Of a stretch of DNA of 64,000 bases, positions 24,643-33,614 are shown in pieces. This stretch comes from Actinomadura alba (GTDB taxonomy: Bacteria; Actinomycetota; Actinomycetes; Streptosporangiales; Streptosporangiaceae). The number at the start of each line of letters is the position of its first letter. Within the stretch, counting starts at the first letter, position 1. Below the pieces are notes generated by a model, which saw only the letters and a list, made by a program, of their open reading frames with translations, was not told the origin of the DNA and searched no databases. The DNA is taken from NCBI RefSeq assembly GCF_014323705.1, contig NZ_JABVEC010000001.1:124001-188000 (forward strand). The letters are read 5' to 3'. A program made the translations under genes and the position numbers.

Positions 24643-25301
24643 CGGTCCGCGTCGTGCTCGCCGACGACCAGCCATTGGTACGCGCCGGCCTGAACATGGT
24701 CATCGCCGATACTCCCGACCTGCGCATCGTCGGCGAGGCCGGAAACGGTGCCGAGGCGGTCCGGCTGGTGCGGGAACTCCAGCCCGACGTGGTGGTGATG
24801 GACATTCGCATGCCCGGCATGGACGGCATCGAAGCCACCCGGATCATCACGACCGGTCCCGAGACCGCGCGCGTGGTCGTCTTGACCACTTTCGACGACG
24901 ACGACCATGTCTACGGTGCGCTGCGCGCCGGCGCCTCCGGGTTCCTGGTCAAGGACATGGCGCTCGTGGAGATCCTCGCTGCGATCCGGGTGGTCGCCAA
25001 CGGGGACGGCCTGATCGCGCCGAGCGTCACGCGTCGCCTGATCGAGGAGTTCGCCGGACGGCCCGAGCCGGTCCCCGCCCCACCGCACCGGCCGGTCGAC
25101 GGCATCACCGAGCGGGAACGCGAAGTGCTGACGCTGGTCGGCGGCGGCCTGACCAACACCGAGATCGCCGGCCGGCTCATGATCAGTGTGGCCACCGTCA
25201 AGGCGTACGTGACGCGGCTGCTCGCCAAACTCGACGCCCGGGACCGGGTCCATCTGGTCATCATCGCCTACGAGATGGGCCTGGTCGCACCTCCCCGGTG
25301 A
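24639..25301 (+). CDS. NarL/LuxR-family response regulator
   Basis: This 220-residue regulator has a receiver domain (residues 1-120) with the acidic pair in VVLADDQPLVRAGL, phospho-acceptor Asp in VVVMDIRMPGMDGI (residue about 54), Thr in VVLTTFDDDD and Lys in GFLVKDMAL. The LuxR HTH near the C-terminus reads ITEREREVLTLVGGGLTNTE and IAGRLMISVATVKAYVTRLL. It is cotranslated with the kinase (ATGA). The 24-bp palindrome at 23390 is the likely site. Confidence 0.95.
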   Translation: MTVRVVLADDQPLVRAGLNMVIADTPDLRIVGEAGNGAEAVRLVRELQPDVVVMDIRMPGMDGIEATRIITTGPETARVVVLTTFDDDDHVYGALRAGASGFLVKDMALVEILAAIRVVANGDGLIAPSVTRRLIEEFAGRPEPVPAPPHRPVDGITEREREVLTLVGGGLTNTEIAGRLMISVATVKAYVTRLLAKLDARDRVHLVIIAYEMGLVAPPR

Positions 25302-25341
25302 CGAGCATCGGGTGCGGACCGGTCAGGCCGCGCCCCCGCGC

Positions 25342-26178
25342 TCACGCGCGGGCGCCCGGCCAGCCGGGCCGGATCTCGCCCTCGGCGACGAGGACGGCGG
25401 GACCACGCAGGTGGCTGGTCCGCTCGTCGAGGGTCACGGTGAGCCGGCCGCCGAGCACGTCGACGGTCCACTCCCCCATCAGCGGCCCATCTTCCGCCGC
25501 CGACAGGCTCGCCGCGGCGACCGCAGTCGCCACCGCACCGGTGCCACAGGATCGGGTCTCGCCGGAGCCGCGCTCGTAGACCCGCATGCCGACGTGCCGC
25601 TCACCGAGCGCCTGGTAGAGCTCCACGTTGACGCCGTCGGGGAACACCTCGCGGTCGAACCGCGGTGCCCCGGTCAGATCGAGGGCGGTCACCGGCCGGT
25701 CGGTCACCAGGCAGGCCAGGTGCGGGTTGCCCATCGACACCCGCAGGCCGTCATAGGCCCGCCCGGCGACGACGGCCGACCCGTCCCCCAGCACTTCCGG
25801 CGGGCCCATGTCCACGCTCACGTCGCCCGAGGCGCCCAGTGTGACCCGCTTGAGCCCGGCCCGGGTCGCGATGTCCCACTCCCCCGGTGCGGCCAGACCC
25901 GCGTCGACCAGATACCGCGCGAACACTCGCACGCCGTTGCCGCACATCTCGGCCACGCCGCCGTCGGCGTTGCGGTAGTCCATGAACCACTCGGCGTCGC
26001 CGAGCGCCGGCTCGCCCGCCGCCTTGGTGCGGACGACCCGCAGCACCCCGTCGGCACCGATCCCGGCCCGGCGGTCGCACAACGCCGCGACCAGCGACGG
26101 GGACGGGTCGAGGTCCCCCTCATGGTCGGGCAGGATGACGAAGTCGTTCTGGGTGCCGTGCCCCTTGACGAACCGCAT
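25342..26178 (-). CDS. dapF: Diaminopimelate epimerase
   Basis: This 278-residue enzyme converts LL- to meso-diaminopimelate for lysine and peptidoglycan synthesis. Both catalytic cysteines are present: AEMCGNGVRVFARYL (residue about 83) and RSCGTGAVATAVAAA (residue about 224). MRFVKGHGTQNDFVILPD is the family start, so ATG 26178 is chosen over TTG 26184. It lies 15 bp after miaA in the same direction, the standard actinobacterial miaA-dapF pair. Confidence 0.95.
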   Translation of the reverse strand: MRFVKGHGTQNDFVILPDHEGDLDPSPSLVAALCDRRAGIGADGVLRVVRTKAAGEPALGDAEWFMDYRNADGGVAEMCGNGVRVFARYLVDAGLAAPGEWDIATRAGLKRVTLGASGDVSVDMGPPEVLGDGSAVVAGRAYDGLRVSMGNPHLACLVTDRPVTALDLTGAPRFDREVFPDGVNVELYQALGERHVGMRVYERGSGETRSCGTGAVATAVAAASLSAAEDGPLMGEWTVDVLGGRLTVTLDERTSHLRGPAVLVAEGEIRPGWPGARA

Positions 26179-26193
26179 GCTCAAATCGTACGG

Positions 26194-27132
26194 TCACCGC
26201 CCCGCGCCGGCGTCCGAGGCCGCCGTGACCAGCTCCAGCGCCCGCTCGGCGAGGTCAGTGGCGTCATAGGGCCGCCAGTGCACCCGGGGATCGCGGCGAA
26301 ACCATGACTCCTGCTTGCGGGCGAACCGCCGCGTGGCGCGGATCGTCTCCTCCTTGGCCCGCTCCTCGGTCCACTCTCCGGCGAGGAAGCGCAGCACCTG
26401 CGCGTAGCCGAGGGCACGACCCGCGGTCAGCCCGTCGCGCAGGCCCGCCCTCTCCAGCGTCTCGACCTCCGCCACGAAGCCCGCCGACCACATGTGCTCC
26501 ACCCGTACGGCGATGCGCTCGTCGAGCTCGGGACGGGGCACGGTCAGCCCGATCTGCACGGCGTCGTACAGGTAGCGATAGTCGGGCAGGGTGGCGGTGA
26601 AAGGGCGACCCGAGATCTCGATCACCTCGAGGGCCCGGACGACGCGGCGCCCGTTGCTCGGCAGGATCGCCGCGGCGGCCGGCGGGTCGAGCCCGCGCAA
26701 CCGCTCGTGCAGGATCTCGGGCCCGCGCTCGGCGAGCTCTTCCTCCAGCCGTCCGCGCACGGCCGGATCGGTGCCGGGGAACTCCAGGTCGTCGAGGGCC
26801 GCCCGGACGTACAGCCCGGACCCCCCGACGAGCACAGGCACATGACCACGACCGTGGACGTCGCCGATCACCTTCCGGCTGAGCCGCTGGTACTCCGCCA
26901 CGCTCGCGGACTCGGTGACGTCCCAGATGTCGAGCAGGTGGTGCGGCACCTCGCGCCGCTCCCGCCGGGTGAGCTTCGCGGTGCCGATGTCCATGCCGCG
27001 ATAGAGCTGCATGGAGTCGGCGTTGACCGCCTCACCATGGATGCGCAGTGCCAGCTCCACCGCGAGATCGGACTTGCCCGCGGCGGTCGGCCCGACCACC
27101 GCGATCACGTTCGTACGCGTCACGAACCTCAT
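26194..27132 (-). CDS. miaA: tRNA dimethylallyltransferase MiaA
   Basis: This 312-residue enzyme transfers a dimethylallyl group to A37 of tRNAs reading UNN codons, the substrate that MiaB then methylthiolates. Motifs are the P-loop VVGPTAAGKSDLAVELA, GEAVNADSMQLYRGMDIGTA, the HHLLD motif in VPHHLLDIWD, VLVGGSGLYVRAAL and RFARKQESWFRRDPRVHW. The frame is open 96 codons upstream, but ATG 27132 gives the standard N-terminus (MRFVTRTNVIAVVGPT). miaB is 1.2 kb upstream. Confidence 0.96.
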   Translation of the reverse strand: MRFVTRTNVIAVVGPTAAGKSDLAVELALRIHGEAVNADSMQLYRGMDIGTAKLTRRERREVPHHLLDIWDVTESASVAEYQRLSRKVIGDVHGRGHVPVLVGGSGLYVRAALDDLEFPGTDPAVRGRLEEELAERGPEILHERLRGLDPPAAAAILPSNGRRVVRALEVIEISGRPFTATLPDYRYLYDAVQIGLTVPRPELDERIAVRVEHMWSAGFVAEVETLERAGLRDGLTAGRALGYAQVLRFLAGEWTEERAKEETIRATRRFARKQESWFRRDPRVHWRPYDATDLAERALELVTAASDAGAGR

Positions 27133-27268
27133 TGTGGCCCCTCGGCGCGCACTGCCGGGCATGGGGCGGTTCCTGATGAGTGATGACCGAAAACGGGTAT
27201 AGATCCCTACATCAGTGATGGGGCGGCCGGCTTCGCCACCGTCGCGGCACCATTTCGGGGGAGCGGAG

Positions 27269-27463
27269 ATGTCGATCGTCGACAGGGTGAAGAAGGCGCT
27301 CGGCCAGCACAGCGACAAGGTGCATCGGGGCGTCGACGAACTCGGCGGCAAGCTCGATGAGAAGACCGGCGGCAAGTACTCCGACAAGATCGACAAGGCC
27401 GAGCGGAAGATCAAGAACATGACCGACGATCGGGGCGATCAGCCCGGCGGCCGGTCCGCCTGA
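27269..27463 (+). CDS. Small MT0933-like antitoxin-family protein
   Basis: This 64-residue, Lys/Asp-rich protein reads MSIVDRVKKALGQHSDKVHR, then GVDELGGKLDEKTGGKYSDK and IDKAERKIKN. It matches the MT0933-like antitoxin family of actinobacteria (heptad-like charged helices, no enzymatic domain). ATG 27269 has GGGGAGCGGAG upstream. No toxin partner is adjacent, so an antitoxin role is by family name only; many such orphans look like stress proteins. Its 3' end overlaps the tail of the convergent extradiol-dioxygenase-like gene by 25 bp. Confidence 0.72.
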   Translation: MSIVDRVKKALGQHSDKVHRGVDELGGKLDEKTGGKYSDKIDKAERKIKNMTDDRGDQPGGRSA

Positions 27464-28227
27464 TCCCTGCGCCAGCTCGCCGCGAAGTATCCGACGCCGT
27501 ACGGCGCCTCCGCGGCCAGCAGCTCGGCGGCGAAGCGGCCATCACCGGCCGCGCCGGCCAGGACCTGCCACGCCGCCCGTCCCGCCACCCGGAGCTCACG
27601 CGAGATCTCCGGATCGAGGCGGGCGAGCGCGGTGATCTCGGCACCGCCGAGAGCGCGCGCCACGCCGTCGTCGTAGTCCTCGGCCCGCTCGTCCAGATAA
27701 CCGGGCGCCTTCTCGGTGCGGCACGCCGACCCGTCGCCCATCACCAGCAGGCCCACCCGTTGCGCCGACTCCGCCAGCTCCCGCCCCAGGCGCAGGCATT
27801 CGGCGGGCGCGGCGTCCCAGTCCACCGACTGGAACCGCACCGTTCCCACGGCCGCCCCGCCCAGGCCGCCGACCCGGCGGGTCGCGGCGTCGGCATCGGC
27901 ACCGGCATCGGCATCGGCATGAAGAATCCCCGCCCTGGTGAGCAGCCAGCGGCCGATCGTCAGCGACAGCGGCAGCCGCGGAAGCCCCGCGCCGAACATC
28001 AGATCCAGCCCGTAACGCCGCAGGCTCCCGGCGGCGTCGGCACCGTACGTCCGCGTCTCGGCGTCTCCGCCGACCACGACGAGCAGATCGAGCCCCCCGG
28101 GGGCGACGAGCCGGCGCACGGCCTCGTCACAGGCGGCGCGCAGCTCACCGAGTTCGGCGGCGGCCCCGCTCGCCACCTCGGGCACGAGCACCGGCGGATG
28201 GGCGCACACCGCCGCCCCGATCAGCAT
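27439..28227 (-). CDS. Class III extradiol dioxygenase-like protein
   Basis: This 262-residue protein is of the LigB-like fold family that accompanies miaB/miaA in many actinomycetes. Seen: LIGAAVCAHPPVLVPEVASG at the start (His and nearby residues typical of the metal site), DLLVVVGGDAETRTYG, LLVMGDGSACRTEKAPGYLD and APYGVGYFAASW. The catalytic role is unproven in this subgroup. ATG 28227 begins MLIGAAV. A run of GGCATC-like hexamers (27885-27920) encodes ADADAGADADAA, a likely variable linker. Confidence 0.84.
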   Translation of the reverse strand: MLIGAAVCAHPPVLVPEVASGAAAELGELRAACDEAVRRLVAPGGLDLLVVVGGDAETRTYGADAAGSLRRYGLDLMFGAGLPRLPLSLTIGRWLLTRAGILHADADAGADADAATRRVGGLGGAAVGTVRFQSVDWDAAPAECLRLGRELAESAQRVGLLVMGDGSACRTEKAPGYLDERAEDYDDGVARALGGAEITALARLDPEISRELRVAGRAAWQVLAGAAGDGRFAAELLAAEAPYGVGYFAASWRRDQADRPPG

Positions 28228-28312
28228 TTCGCGCCCGTCCCGCGCGGCAGGGACGGCAGGGACGGCACGGGGCACGAGCGCGCGGTCGAGGGCACGGCGG
28301 GCGGCGGGGAGG

Positions 28313-29875
28313 TCAGGACCGGGTGGAGCAGCCGGAGGTCACCGCAACGGGCGCCGGCCGTCCGACGGTCGGCATCCCGAGCGAGACCCCCGACCCGCCC
28401 GCCGGCCGGCCCTGGCGGGCCGCCCAGGCGTCACCGGCGCGCGTACGGCGCAGCGCCCGTACCGGGCCGTCTGCCACCAGGTGATGCGGCGCCGCGTAGG
28501 TCACGTCCACGGTGACCACGTCACCCGGGCGCGGGACCTCGGCCTCGGTGCCCAGCCCGAAATGCACGAGCCGGTTGTCGGGGGCGCGGCCGGACATCCG
28601 CTGCCGAGCCTCGTCCTTACGGCCCTCTCCCTCGGCGACCAGCACGTCGAGCGTGCGGCCGAGCTGCCTGCGGTTCTCGGCCCAGGAGATCTCCTCCTGC
28701 AGGGCCACGAGGCGCTCGTAGCGCTCCTGCACGACCTGCTTGGGCACCTGCCCGTCCATCGTCGCCGCCGGCGTGCCCGGCCGCTTGGAGTACTGGAAGG
28801 TGAACGCGCCGGAGAACCGCGCCTCGCGCACGACGTGCAGGGTCTGCTCGAAGTCGGCGTCGGTCTCGCCGGGGAAGCCGACGATGATGTCGGTGGTGAT
28901 GGCGGCGTCCGGGATGGCCTCGCGCACCCGCGAGATGATGCCGAGATAGCGCTCCTGCCGGTAGGAGCGCCGCATGGCCTTGAGCACCGCGTCGGAACCG
29001 GACTGCAGCGGCATGTGCAGCGACGGCATGACGTTGCCGGTCTCGGCCATCGCGGCGATCACGTCGTCGGTGAAGTCCCGCGGATGCGGCGAGGTGAAGC
29101 GCACCCGCTCCAGACCGGAGACCTCCCCGCAGGCGCGCAGCAGCTTGGCGAAGGCCGCGCGGTCACCGAACTCACTGCCGTAGGCGTTGACGTTCTGGCC
29201 GAGCAGCGTGATCTCCAGTACGCCCTCGGCGACCAGTGCCTCGATCTCCCGCAGGATCTCGCCGGGACGGCGGTCCTTCTCCTTGCCGCGCAGCGCCGGC
29301 ACGATGCAGAAGGTGCAGGTGTTGTTGCATCCCACCGAGACCGACACCCAGGCGGCGTACGGCGACTCCCGGCGGGTCGGCAGCGTCGAGGGGAAGACCG
29401 ACAGGGACTCCTCGATCTCGACCTGTGCCTCCTCGCGGATCCGCGCGCGCTCGAGCAGCACCGGCAGGGAGCCGATGTTGTGGGTGCCGAAGACCACGTC
29501 GACCCAGGGCGCGCGCGACACGATGGTGTCGCGATCCTTCTGGGCCAGGCAGCCGCCGACGGCGATCTGCATGCCGGGGTGGCCGGCCTTGACCGGTCGC
29601 AGGTGGCCGAGGTTGCCGTAGAGCCGGTTGTCGGCGTTCTCACGGACGGCACAGGTGTTGAAGACCACCACGTCGGCGTCGCCGGCGTCGTTCTTCACGT
29701 ACCCGGCGGCCTCGAGCAGCCCGGCCAGCCGTTCCGAGTCGTGGACGTTCATCTGGCAGCCGTACGTGCGGATCTCGTAAGTGCGGGAGTGCGCGTTCAC
29801 GCCGTCCGCCACCGGTGCCGAGCCGGGTGCGGAGGCCGCGCGCGTGGCGGCGAGAGGAGTCGCTGAGTTGGTCAT
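28313..29875 (-). CDS. miaB: tRNA-2-methylthio-N6-dimethylallyladenosine synthase MiaB
   Basis: This 520-residue radical-SAM methylthiotransferase adds the 2-methylthio group to i6A37 of tRNA. The UPF0004 domain has three cluster cysteines ([33 protein letters not shown]); the radical SAM motif [11 protein letters not shown] (residue about 191) binds the second [4Fe-4S]; a TRAM domain follows. The C-terminus extends about 40 residues past TRAM (after [10 protein letters not shown]) with no known domain, and the first 30 residues are a poorly conserved Ala-rich leader. ATG 29875 follows AGGA. Confidence 0.96.
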   Translation of the reverse strand: MTNSATPLAATRAASAPGSAPVADGVNAHSRTYEIRTYGCQMNVHDSERLAGLLEAAGYVKNDAGDADVVVFNTCAVRENADNRLYGNLGHLRPVKAGHPGMQIAVGGCLAQKDRDTIVSRAPWVDVVFGTHNIGSLPVLLERARIREEAQVEIEESLSVFPSTLPTRRESPYAAWVSVSVGCNNTCTFCIVPALRGKEKDRRPGEILREIEALVAEGVLEITLLGQNVNAYGSEFGDRAAFAKLLRACGEVSGLERVRFTSPHPRDFTDDVIAAMAETGNVMPSLHMPLQSGSDAVLKAMRRSYRQERYLGIISRVREAIPDAAITTDIIVGFPGETDADFEQTLHVVREARFSGAFTFQYSKRPGTPAATMDGQVPKQVVQERYERLVALQEEISWAENRRQLGRTLDVLVAEGEGRKDEARQRMSGRAPDNRLVHFGLGTEAEVPRPGDVVTVDVTYAAPHHLVADGPVRALRRTRAGDAWAARQGRPAGGSGVSLGMPTVGRPAPVAVTSGCSTRS

Positions 29876-30019
29876 GACAACGTCCTAGGGTACGCGCCGG
29901 GCGGAGCGGGTCGCGAACTCTCTTGGAGCCGCCCCGGCCGCGCGGGCCGATCATGCGGCGGCGCCCCGGACCGCCCCGGGGACAACAGATCCGTGATCGG
30001 ATCGGTACCCGTCCAAGGA

Positions 30020-30047
30020 TTGCCCGGCGGTCAGCATGACGTAAAGT
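30020..30047 (+). promoter_or_regulatory. Candidate promoter of gluABCD
   Basis: TTGCCC (30020-30025), 16 nt, TAAAGT (30042-30047). The start would fall close to the gluA ATG at 30056, giving a leaderless or very short leader; no ribosome site is visible before gluA, which fits. Confidence 0.4.
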
Positions 30048-30055
30048 TCCAGCTC

Positions 30056-30835
30056 ATGACGGACAGCGGCAAAGTGGCCAGCGACACGCCCTCAGGCGGC
30101 GGCCCCCTCGTCGTGCTCGAGAAGGTTAACAAGTACTTCGGCGACCTGCATGTCCTCCAGGACATCGACCTGACCGTTCATCGCGGTGAGGTCGTCGTCG
30201 TCATCGGGCCATCGGGCGGCGGCAAATCCACCCTCTGCCGGTCGATCAACCGGCTGGAACCGATCGACGACGGAAAGATCCTGGTGGACGGCGAGGCGCT
30301 GCCCGCCGAGGGCAAGCAGCTCGCCCGGCACCGCGCCGACGTCGGCATGGTGTTCCAGTCGTTCAACCTCTTCGCCCACAAGACGATCCTCCAGAACGTC
30401 ACCCTCGGGCCGATCAAGGTCCGGAAGGTGGCGAAGTCCACAGCGGACAAGGAGGCCCTCGAGCTGCTCGAGCGGGTCGGGATCGCCAACCAGGCGGAGA
30501 AGTATCCCGCTCAGCTCTCAGGCGGGCAGCAGCAGCGGGCGGCGATCGCCCGCGCCTTGGCGATGCGGCCCAAGGTGATGCTGTTCGACGAACCGACGTC
30601 GGCACTCGACCCCGAGATGGTCAAGGAAGTGCTGGACGTGATGACGAGTCTGGCCGGCGAAGGCATGACCATGATCGTGGTCACCCACGAGATGGGCTTC
30701 GCCCGGAGGGCCGCCAACAAGGTGATCTTCATGGCGGACGGTCAGATCGTCGAGGAGAACACCCCGGACGAGTTCTTCACGAACCCGCGCACCGACCGCG
30801 CCAAGGACTTCCTTTCCAAGATTCTCACCCACTGA
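30056..30835 (+). CDS. gluA: Glutamate-type amino-acid ABC transporter, ATPase
   Basis: This 259-residue polar amino-acid transport ATPase has Walker [19 protein letters not shown], the Q-loop in [12 protein letters not shown], signature [17 protein letters not shown], Walker [17 protein letters not shown] and H-loop VTHEMGFAR. It heads gluABCD and powers uptake by GluCD. ATG 30056 has no strong ribosome site. Close resemblance to actinobacterial GluA suggests glutamate (possibly glutamine or aspartate) as substrate. Confidence 0.93.
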   Translation: MTDSGKVASDTPSGGGPLVVLEKVNKYFGDLHVLQDIDLTVHRGEVVVVIGPSGGGKSTLCRSINRLEPIDDGKILVDGEALPAEGKQLARHRADVGMVFQSFNLFAHKTILQNVTLGPIKVRKVAKSTADKEALELLERVGIANQAEKYPAQLSGGQQQRAAIARALAMRPKVMLFDEPTSALDPEMVKEVLDVMTSLAGEGMTMIVVTHEMGFARRAANKVIFMADGQIVEENTPDEFFTNPRTDRAKDFLSKILTH

Positions 30836-30881
30836 GCCGCAGGGGACGCGGTTCCCGCAGAAAAAGCAGAGGTAAGAGAGC

Positions 30882-31721
30882 ATGCGAGTACGTCGAATCG
30901 GTGTGGCACTGGCCGGAGTCGCCGCGGTAGGAATGGCGCTGACGGGCTGTAGTGAGAAGAAGGCGTCATCGGTCGCCGACAAGGACAAGCTGATCATCGG
31001 GGTCAAGTACGACCAGCCGTCGCTTGGCCTGAAGACCACCAGCGGCGTCGAGGGCATCGACGTCGATGTCGCGAAGTACATCGCCAAGAAGCTCGGTGTC
31101 GCGGAGAAGGACATCGAGTTCAAGGAGGCGCGCTCGGCGAACCGCGAGACGTTCCTGCAGAACGGTACGGTCGACATGATCATCGCGACCTACTCGATCA
31201 CCGAGGCGCGCAAGCCCAAGGTGACGTTCGCCGGCCCCTGGGTCATCACCCACCAGGACATCATGATCCGCTCCGACGACACCTCCATCAAGGACCTCGC
31301 GTCCCTCAAGGGCAAGAAGCTGTGCGCGGTGTCGGGCTCCAACTCCTGGAAGAACATCACCGAGGGTCCCAACAAGCTGAACCTCAAGGTGGCCACCGAG
31401 ACGGTCCCCGCGCAGGGCTACGACGAGTGCATGACCAAGCTCAAGGGCAAGTCGATCGACGCGATCTCGACCGACGCCACCATCCTCGCCGGGTTCGTCA
31501 ACCGCGAGGGCTCCTCGTTCAAGGTGGCCAACGCCGCGTTCACCGACGAGAAGTACGGCGTCGGCCTGAAGAAGGGCGACACCAAGGGCTGCGAAGCGAT
31601 CAACAAGGCCATTGCCGACATGTACAAGGACGGCACCGCCCAGCAGCTCTGGACGAAGTGGTTCGGAAAGGCCAACCTTCCCTTCGAGACCGCGCAGCCG
31701 CCGGCCGAGGGCTGCGCCTGA
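30882..31721 (+). CDS. gluB: Glutamate-binding lipoprotein of the ABC transporter
   Basis: This 279-residue extracytoplasmic solute-binding protein (family 3) has signal RRIGVALAGVAAVGMALTGC with lipobox Cys at residue about 23. The mature protein has GVKYDQPSLGLKTTSGVEGI, DVDVAKYIAKKLGV, REARSANRETFLQNG-like text (KEARSANRETFLQNGTVDMI) and a C-terminal GVGLKKGDTKGCEAINKAI. ATG 30882 follows GAGGTAAGAGAG. It is separated from gluC by a 14-bp hairpin, as often seen after binding-protein genes that need higher expression. Confidence 0.93.
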   Translation: MRVRRIGVALAGVAAVGMALTGCSEKKASSVADKDKLIIGVKYDQPSLGLKTTSGVEGIDVDVAKYIAKKLGVAEKDIEFKEARSANRETFLQNGTVDMIIATYSITEARKPKVTFAGPWVITHQDIMIRSDDTSIKDLASLKGKKLCAVSGSNSWKNITEGPNKLNLKVATETVPAQGYDECMTKLKGKSIDAISTDATILAGFVNREGSSFKVANAAFTDEKYGVGLKKGDTKGCEAINKAIADMYKDGTAQQLWTKWFGKANLPFETAQPPAEGCA

Positions 31722-31741
31722 TCCGCTGAACGCCGACCAAC

Positions 31742-31774
31742 GCGCCGGTGAGCCCTGCCCGGGCTCACCGGCGC
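31742..31774 (+). terminator. 14-bp perfect hairpin between gluB and gluC
   Basis: GCGCCGGTGAGCCC (31742-31755), loop TGCCC, GGGCTCACCGGCGC (31761-31774). It starts 20 nt after the gluB stop and ends 16 nt before the gluC start. It is probably a partial terminator or 3'-end stabiliser that keeps binding-protein mRNA in excess of permease mRNA. Confidence 0.75.
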
Positions 31775-31790
31775 CGGTCCTAGGAGCACC

Positions 31791-32480
31791 ATGAACTGGA
31801 ACGTCCTCTTCGACTTCAGCCCGCTCGTCGATGAATTCGACAAGATCCTCGGGGCCTTCTGGTCGACGATCCGGCTGTCACTGATGACCGGCGTCCTGGC
31901 GTTGATCCTCGGGACGATTCTCGCCGGCATGCGGGTCTCCCCGACACCGGTGCTGCGCGCGGCGGGCACGTTCTACGTGAACACCCTGCGCAACACGCCT
32001 CTGACGCTCGTGCTGCTGTTCTGCAGCCTGGCGCTCAGCGACACCCTCGGACTCAAGCTGTCCAACGTGTCGACCGTGAACTTCTACTGGCTCGCGGTCT
32101 TCGGCCTGTCGGCCTACACCGCGGCGTTCGTCTGCGAGGCGCTCAGATCCGGCATCAACACGGTGCCCGTCGGGCAGGCCGAGGCCGCCCGCGCGATCGG
32201 CCTGACGTTCACCCAGTCGCTGCGCATGGTCGTCCTGCCGCAGGCGTTCCGGGCCGTCATCGCCCCGCTCGGCAGCATCACCATCGCCATGATGAAGAAC
32301 ACCACGGTGGTGCTGGTCGCGAGCTACCTCGAGGCGGCCGCGCTGATGAAGGACATGTTCGAAGAGTACGGCGCGACGCTGCCGATCTTCCTCGGCTTCG
32401 CGGCCGGCTTCATGATCTTGACCCTGCCGACCGGCTTTCTGTTCGGCTGGGCGGCCAAGCGATGGGCGGTGGCACGATGA
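31791..32480 (+). CDS. gluC: Glutamate ABC transporter permease GluC
   Basis: This 229-residue membrane protein of the His/Glu/Gln permease class has about five membrane segments. RNTPLTLVLLFCSLALSDT is the start of the conserved region and the ATPase-contact loop is EAARAIGLTFTQSLRMVVLP, followed by QAFRAVIAPLGSITIAMMKN. ATG 31791 follows TAGGAG. The stop overlaps gluD by 4 bp, so the two permease subunits are cotranslated. Confidence 0.93.
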   Translation: MNWNVLFDFSPLVDEFDKILGAFWSTIRLSLMTGVLALILGTILAGMRVSPTPVLRAAGTFYVNTLRNTPLTLVLLFCSLALSDTLGLKLSNVSTVNFYWLAVFGLSAYTAAFVCEALRSGINTVPVGQAEAARAIGLTFTQSLRMVVLPQAFRAVIAPLGSITIAMMKNTTVVLVASYLEAAALMKDMFEEYGATLPIFLGFAAGFMILTLPTGFLFGWAAKRWAVAR

Positions 32481-33433
32481 CAGTCACGACCGAGGCGCCC
32501 ACGCCGAAGGCCCGGCCGGCCCGGAAGAGCAAGCAGCAGGTCTCGGTGCTCTTCGACGCCCCGGGTCCCCGCGCCAGGCTGCGCAACAACGTGATCACGC
32601 TCGTCGCCGCGGTGATCCTGCTCGGGATCGTCTACGCGATCGTGGCCAGGCTCAACGAGGCGGACCAGTTCCAGGGCAAGCTCTGGGAGCCGTTCCTCGA
32701 CGGCAAGGTCTGGACCGAGTTCATCCTCCCCGGCCTGGTCGGCACGTTGAAGGTCACCGTGGTCGCGGCCGTGCTCGCCATGCTCTTCGGCATCGTGTTC
32801 GGGCTCGGCCGGCTCTCCGACCACTGGTGGGTGAGGTGGCCCTCCGCCGCGATCGTCGAGGGCTTCCGCGCCATTCCGCTGCTGTTGCTGATCTTCTTCA
32901 TCTTCTCCGGACCGCCCACCATCGCCAACGGGCTGAACCGCGAGTTCCCGGAGGTCACCGCCTTCACCGCCGTGGTGATCGGGCTCACGCTCTACAACGG
33001 CTCCGTGCTCGCCGAGATCGTCCGGGCCGGGATCAACGCGGTGCCGAGGGGACAGTCCGAGGCGGCCTACGCGGTCGGCCTGCGCAAGGGCGGCGTCATG
33101 CGCCTGGTCCTGCTGCCGCAGGCCACGACGGCGATGCTGCCGGCGATCGTCAGCCAGATGGTCGTGCTCCTCAAGGACTCGGCGCTGGGCTGGATCGTCG
33201 CCTACGAGGACCTGCTCAACGCGGGCTTCCGCGTGGTCGGCGCCAACTACGGCAACCTCATCCCGGCCGCCATCGTCATCACGCTGATCTACATCCTGCT
33301 CAACATGGCGCTCGGCTATCTCGCGCAGTGGCTCGAGGGCCGCAGCCGCCGCAGCCGAAAGTCCGCGGCCACGACCCTCAGCGCCGATCCGAACAAGCTG
33401 CCGGAGTCCGGCCTCGGCGGCGGCGTCGCTTAG
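32477..33433 (+). CDS. gluD: Glutamate ABC transporter permease GluD
   Basis: This 318-residue partner permease is longer than GluC because of an N-terminal cytoplasmic stretch (Lys/Arg/Pro-rich, residues 1-38) and a Ser/Arg-rich C-terminal tail. Conserved parts are FRAIPLLLLIFFIFSGPPTI, the EAA-like loop SEAAYAVGLRKGGVMRLVLL followed by PQATTAMLPAI, and LKDSALGWIVAYEDLL. ATG 32477 lies within the gluC stop (ATGA). Last gene of the operon. Confidence 0.93.
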   Translation: MTVTTEAPTPKARPARKSKQQVSVLFDAPGPRARLRNNVITLVAAVILLGIVYAIVARLNEADQFQGKLWEPFLDGKVWTEFILPGLVGTLKVTVVAAVLAMLFGIVFGLGRLSDHWWVRWPSAAIVEGFRAIPLLLLIFFIFSGPPTIANGLNREFPEVTAFTAVVIGLTLYNGSVLAEIVRAGINAVPRGQSEAAYAVGLRKGGVMRLVLLPQATTAMLPAIVSQMVVLLKDSALGWIVAYEDLLNAGFRVVGANYGNLIPAAIVITLIYILLNMALGYLAQWLEGRSRRSRKSAATTLSADPNKLPESGLGGGVA

Positions 33434-33614
33434 GTGTGACCGACCCGAACCCGGACGCCAGAACGATGCTCCAGGGCCGGTGGGACAGCCCGTCCCGCCG
33501 GCCCGTGCGGCGCTCTGACCGTGGATCATCCGCAGAGCGACGACCTCGTATCTTTACGACGCCAACTGTCCTGTCATTGCCCCAATGACCACCCGTTTGC
33601 GGGACGATTCCCTT

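Noticed and set aside
27269..27463. Toxin-antitoxin pair at the MT0933-like gene
   Set aside because: No toxin-like gene adjoins it on the same strand; the convergent neighbour is an extradiol-dioxygenase-like protein.
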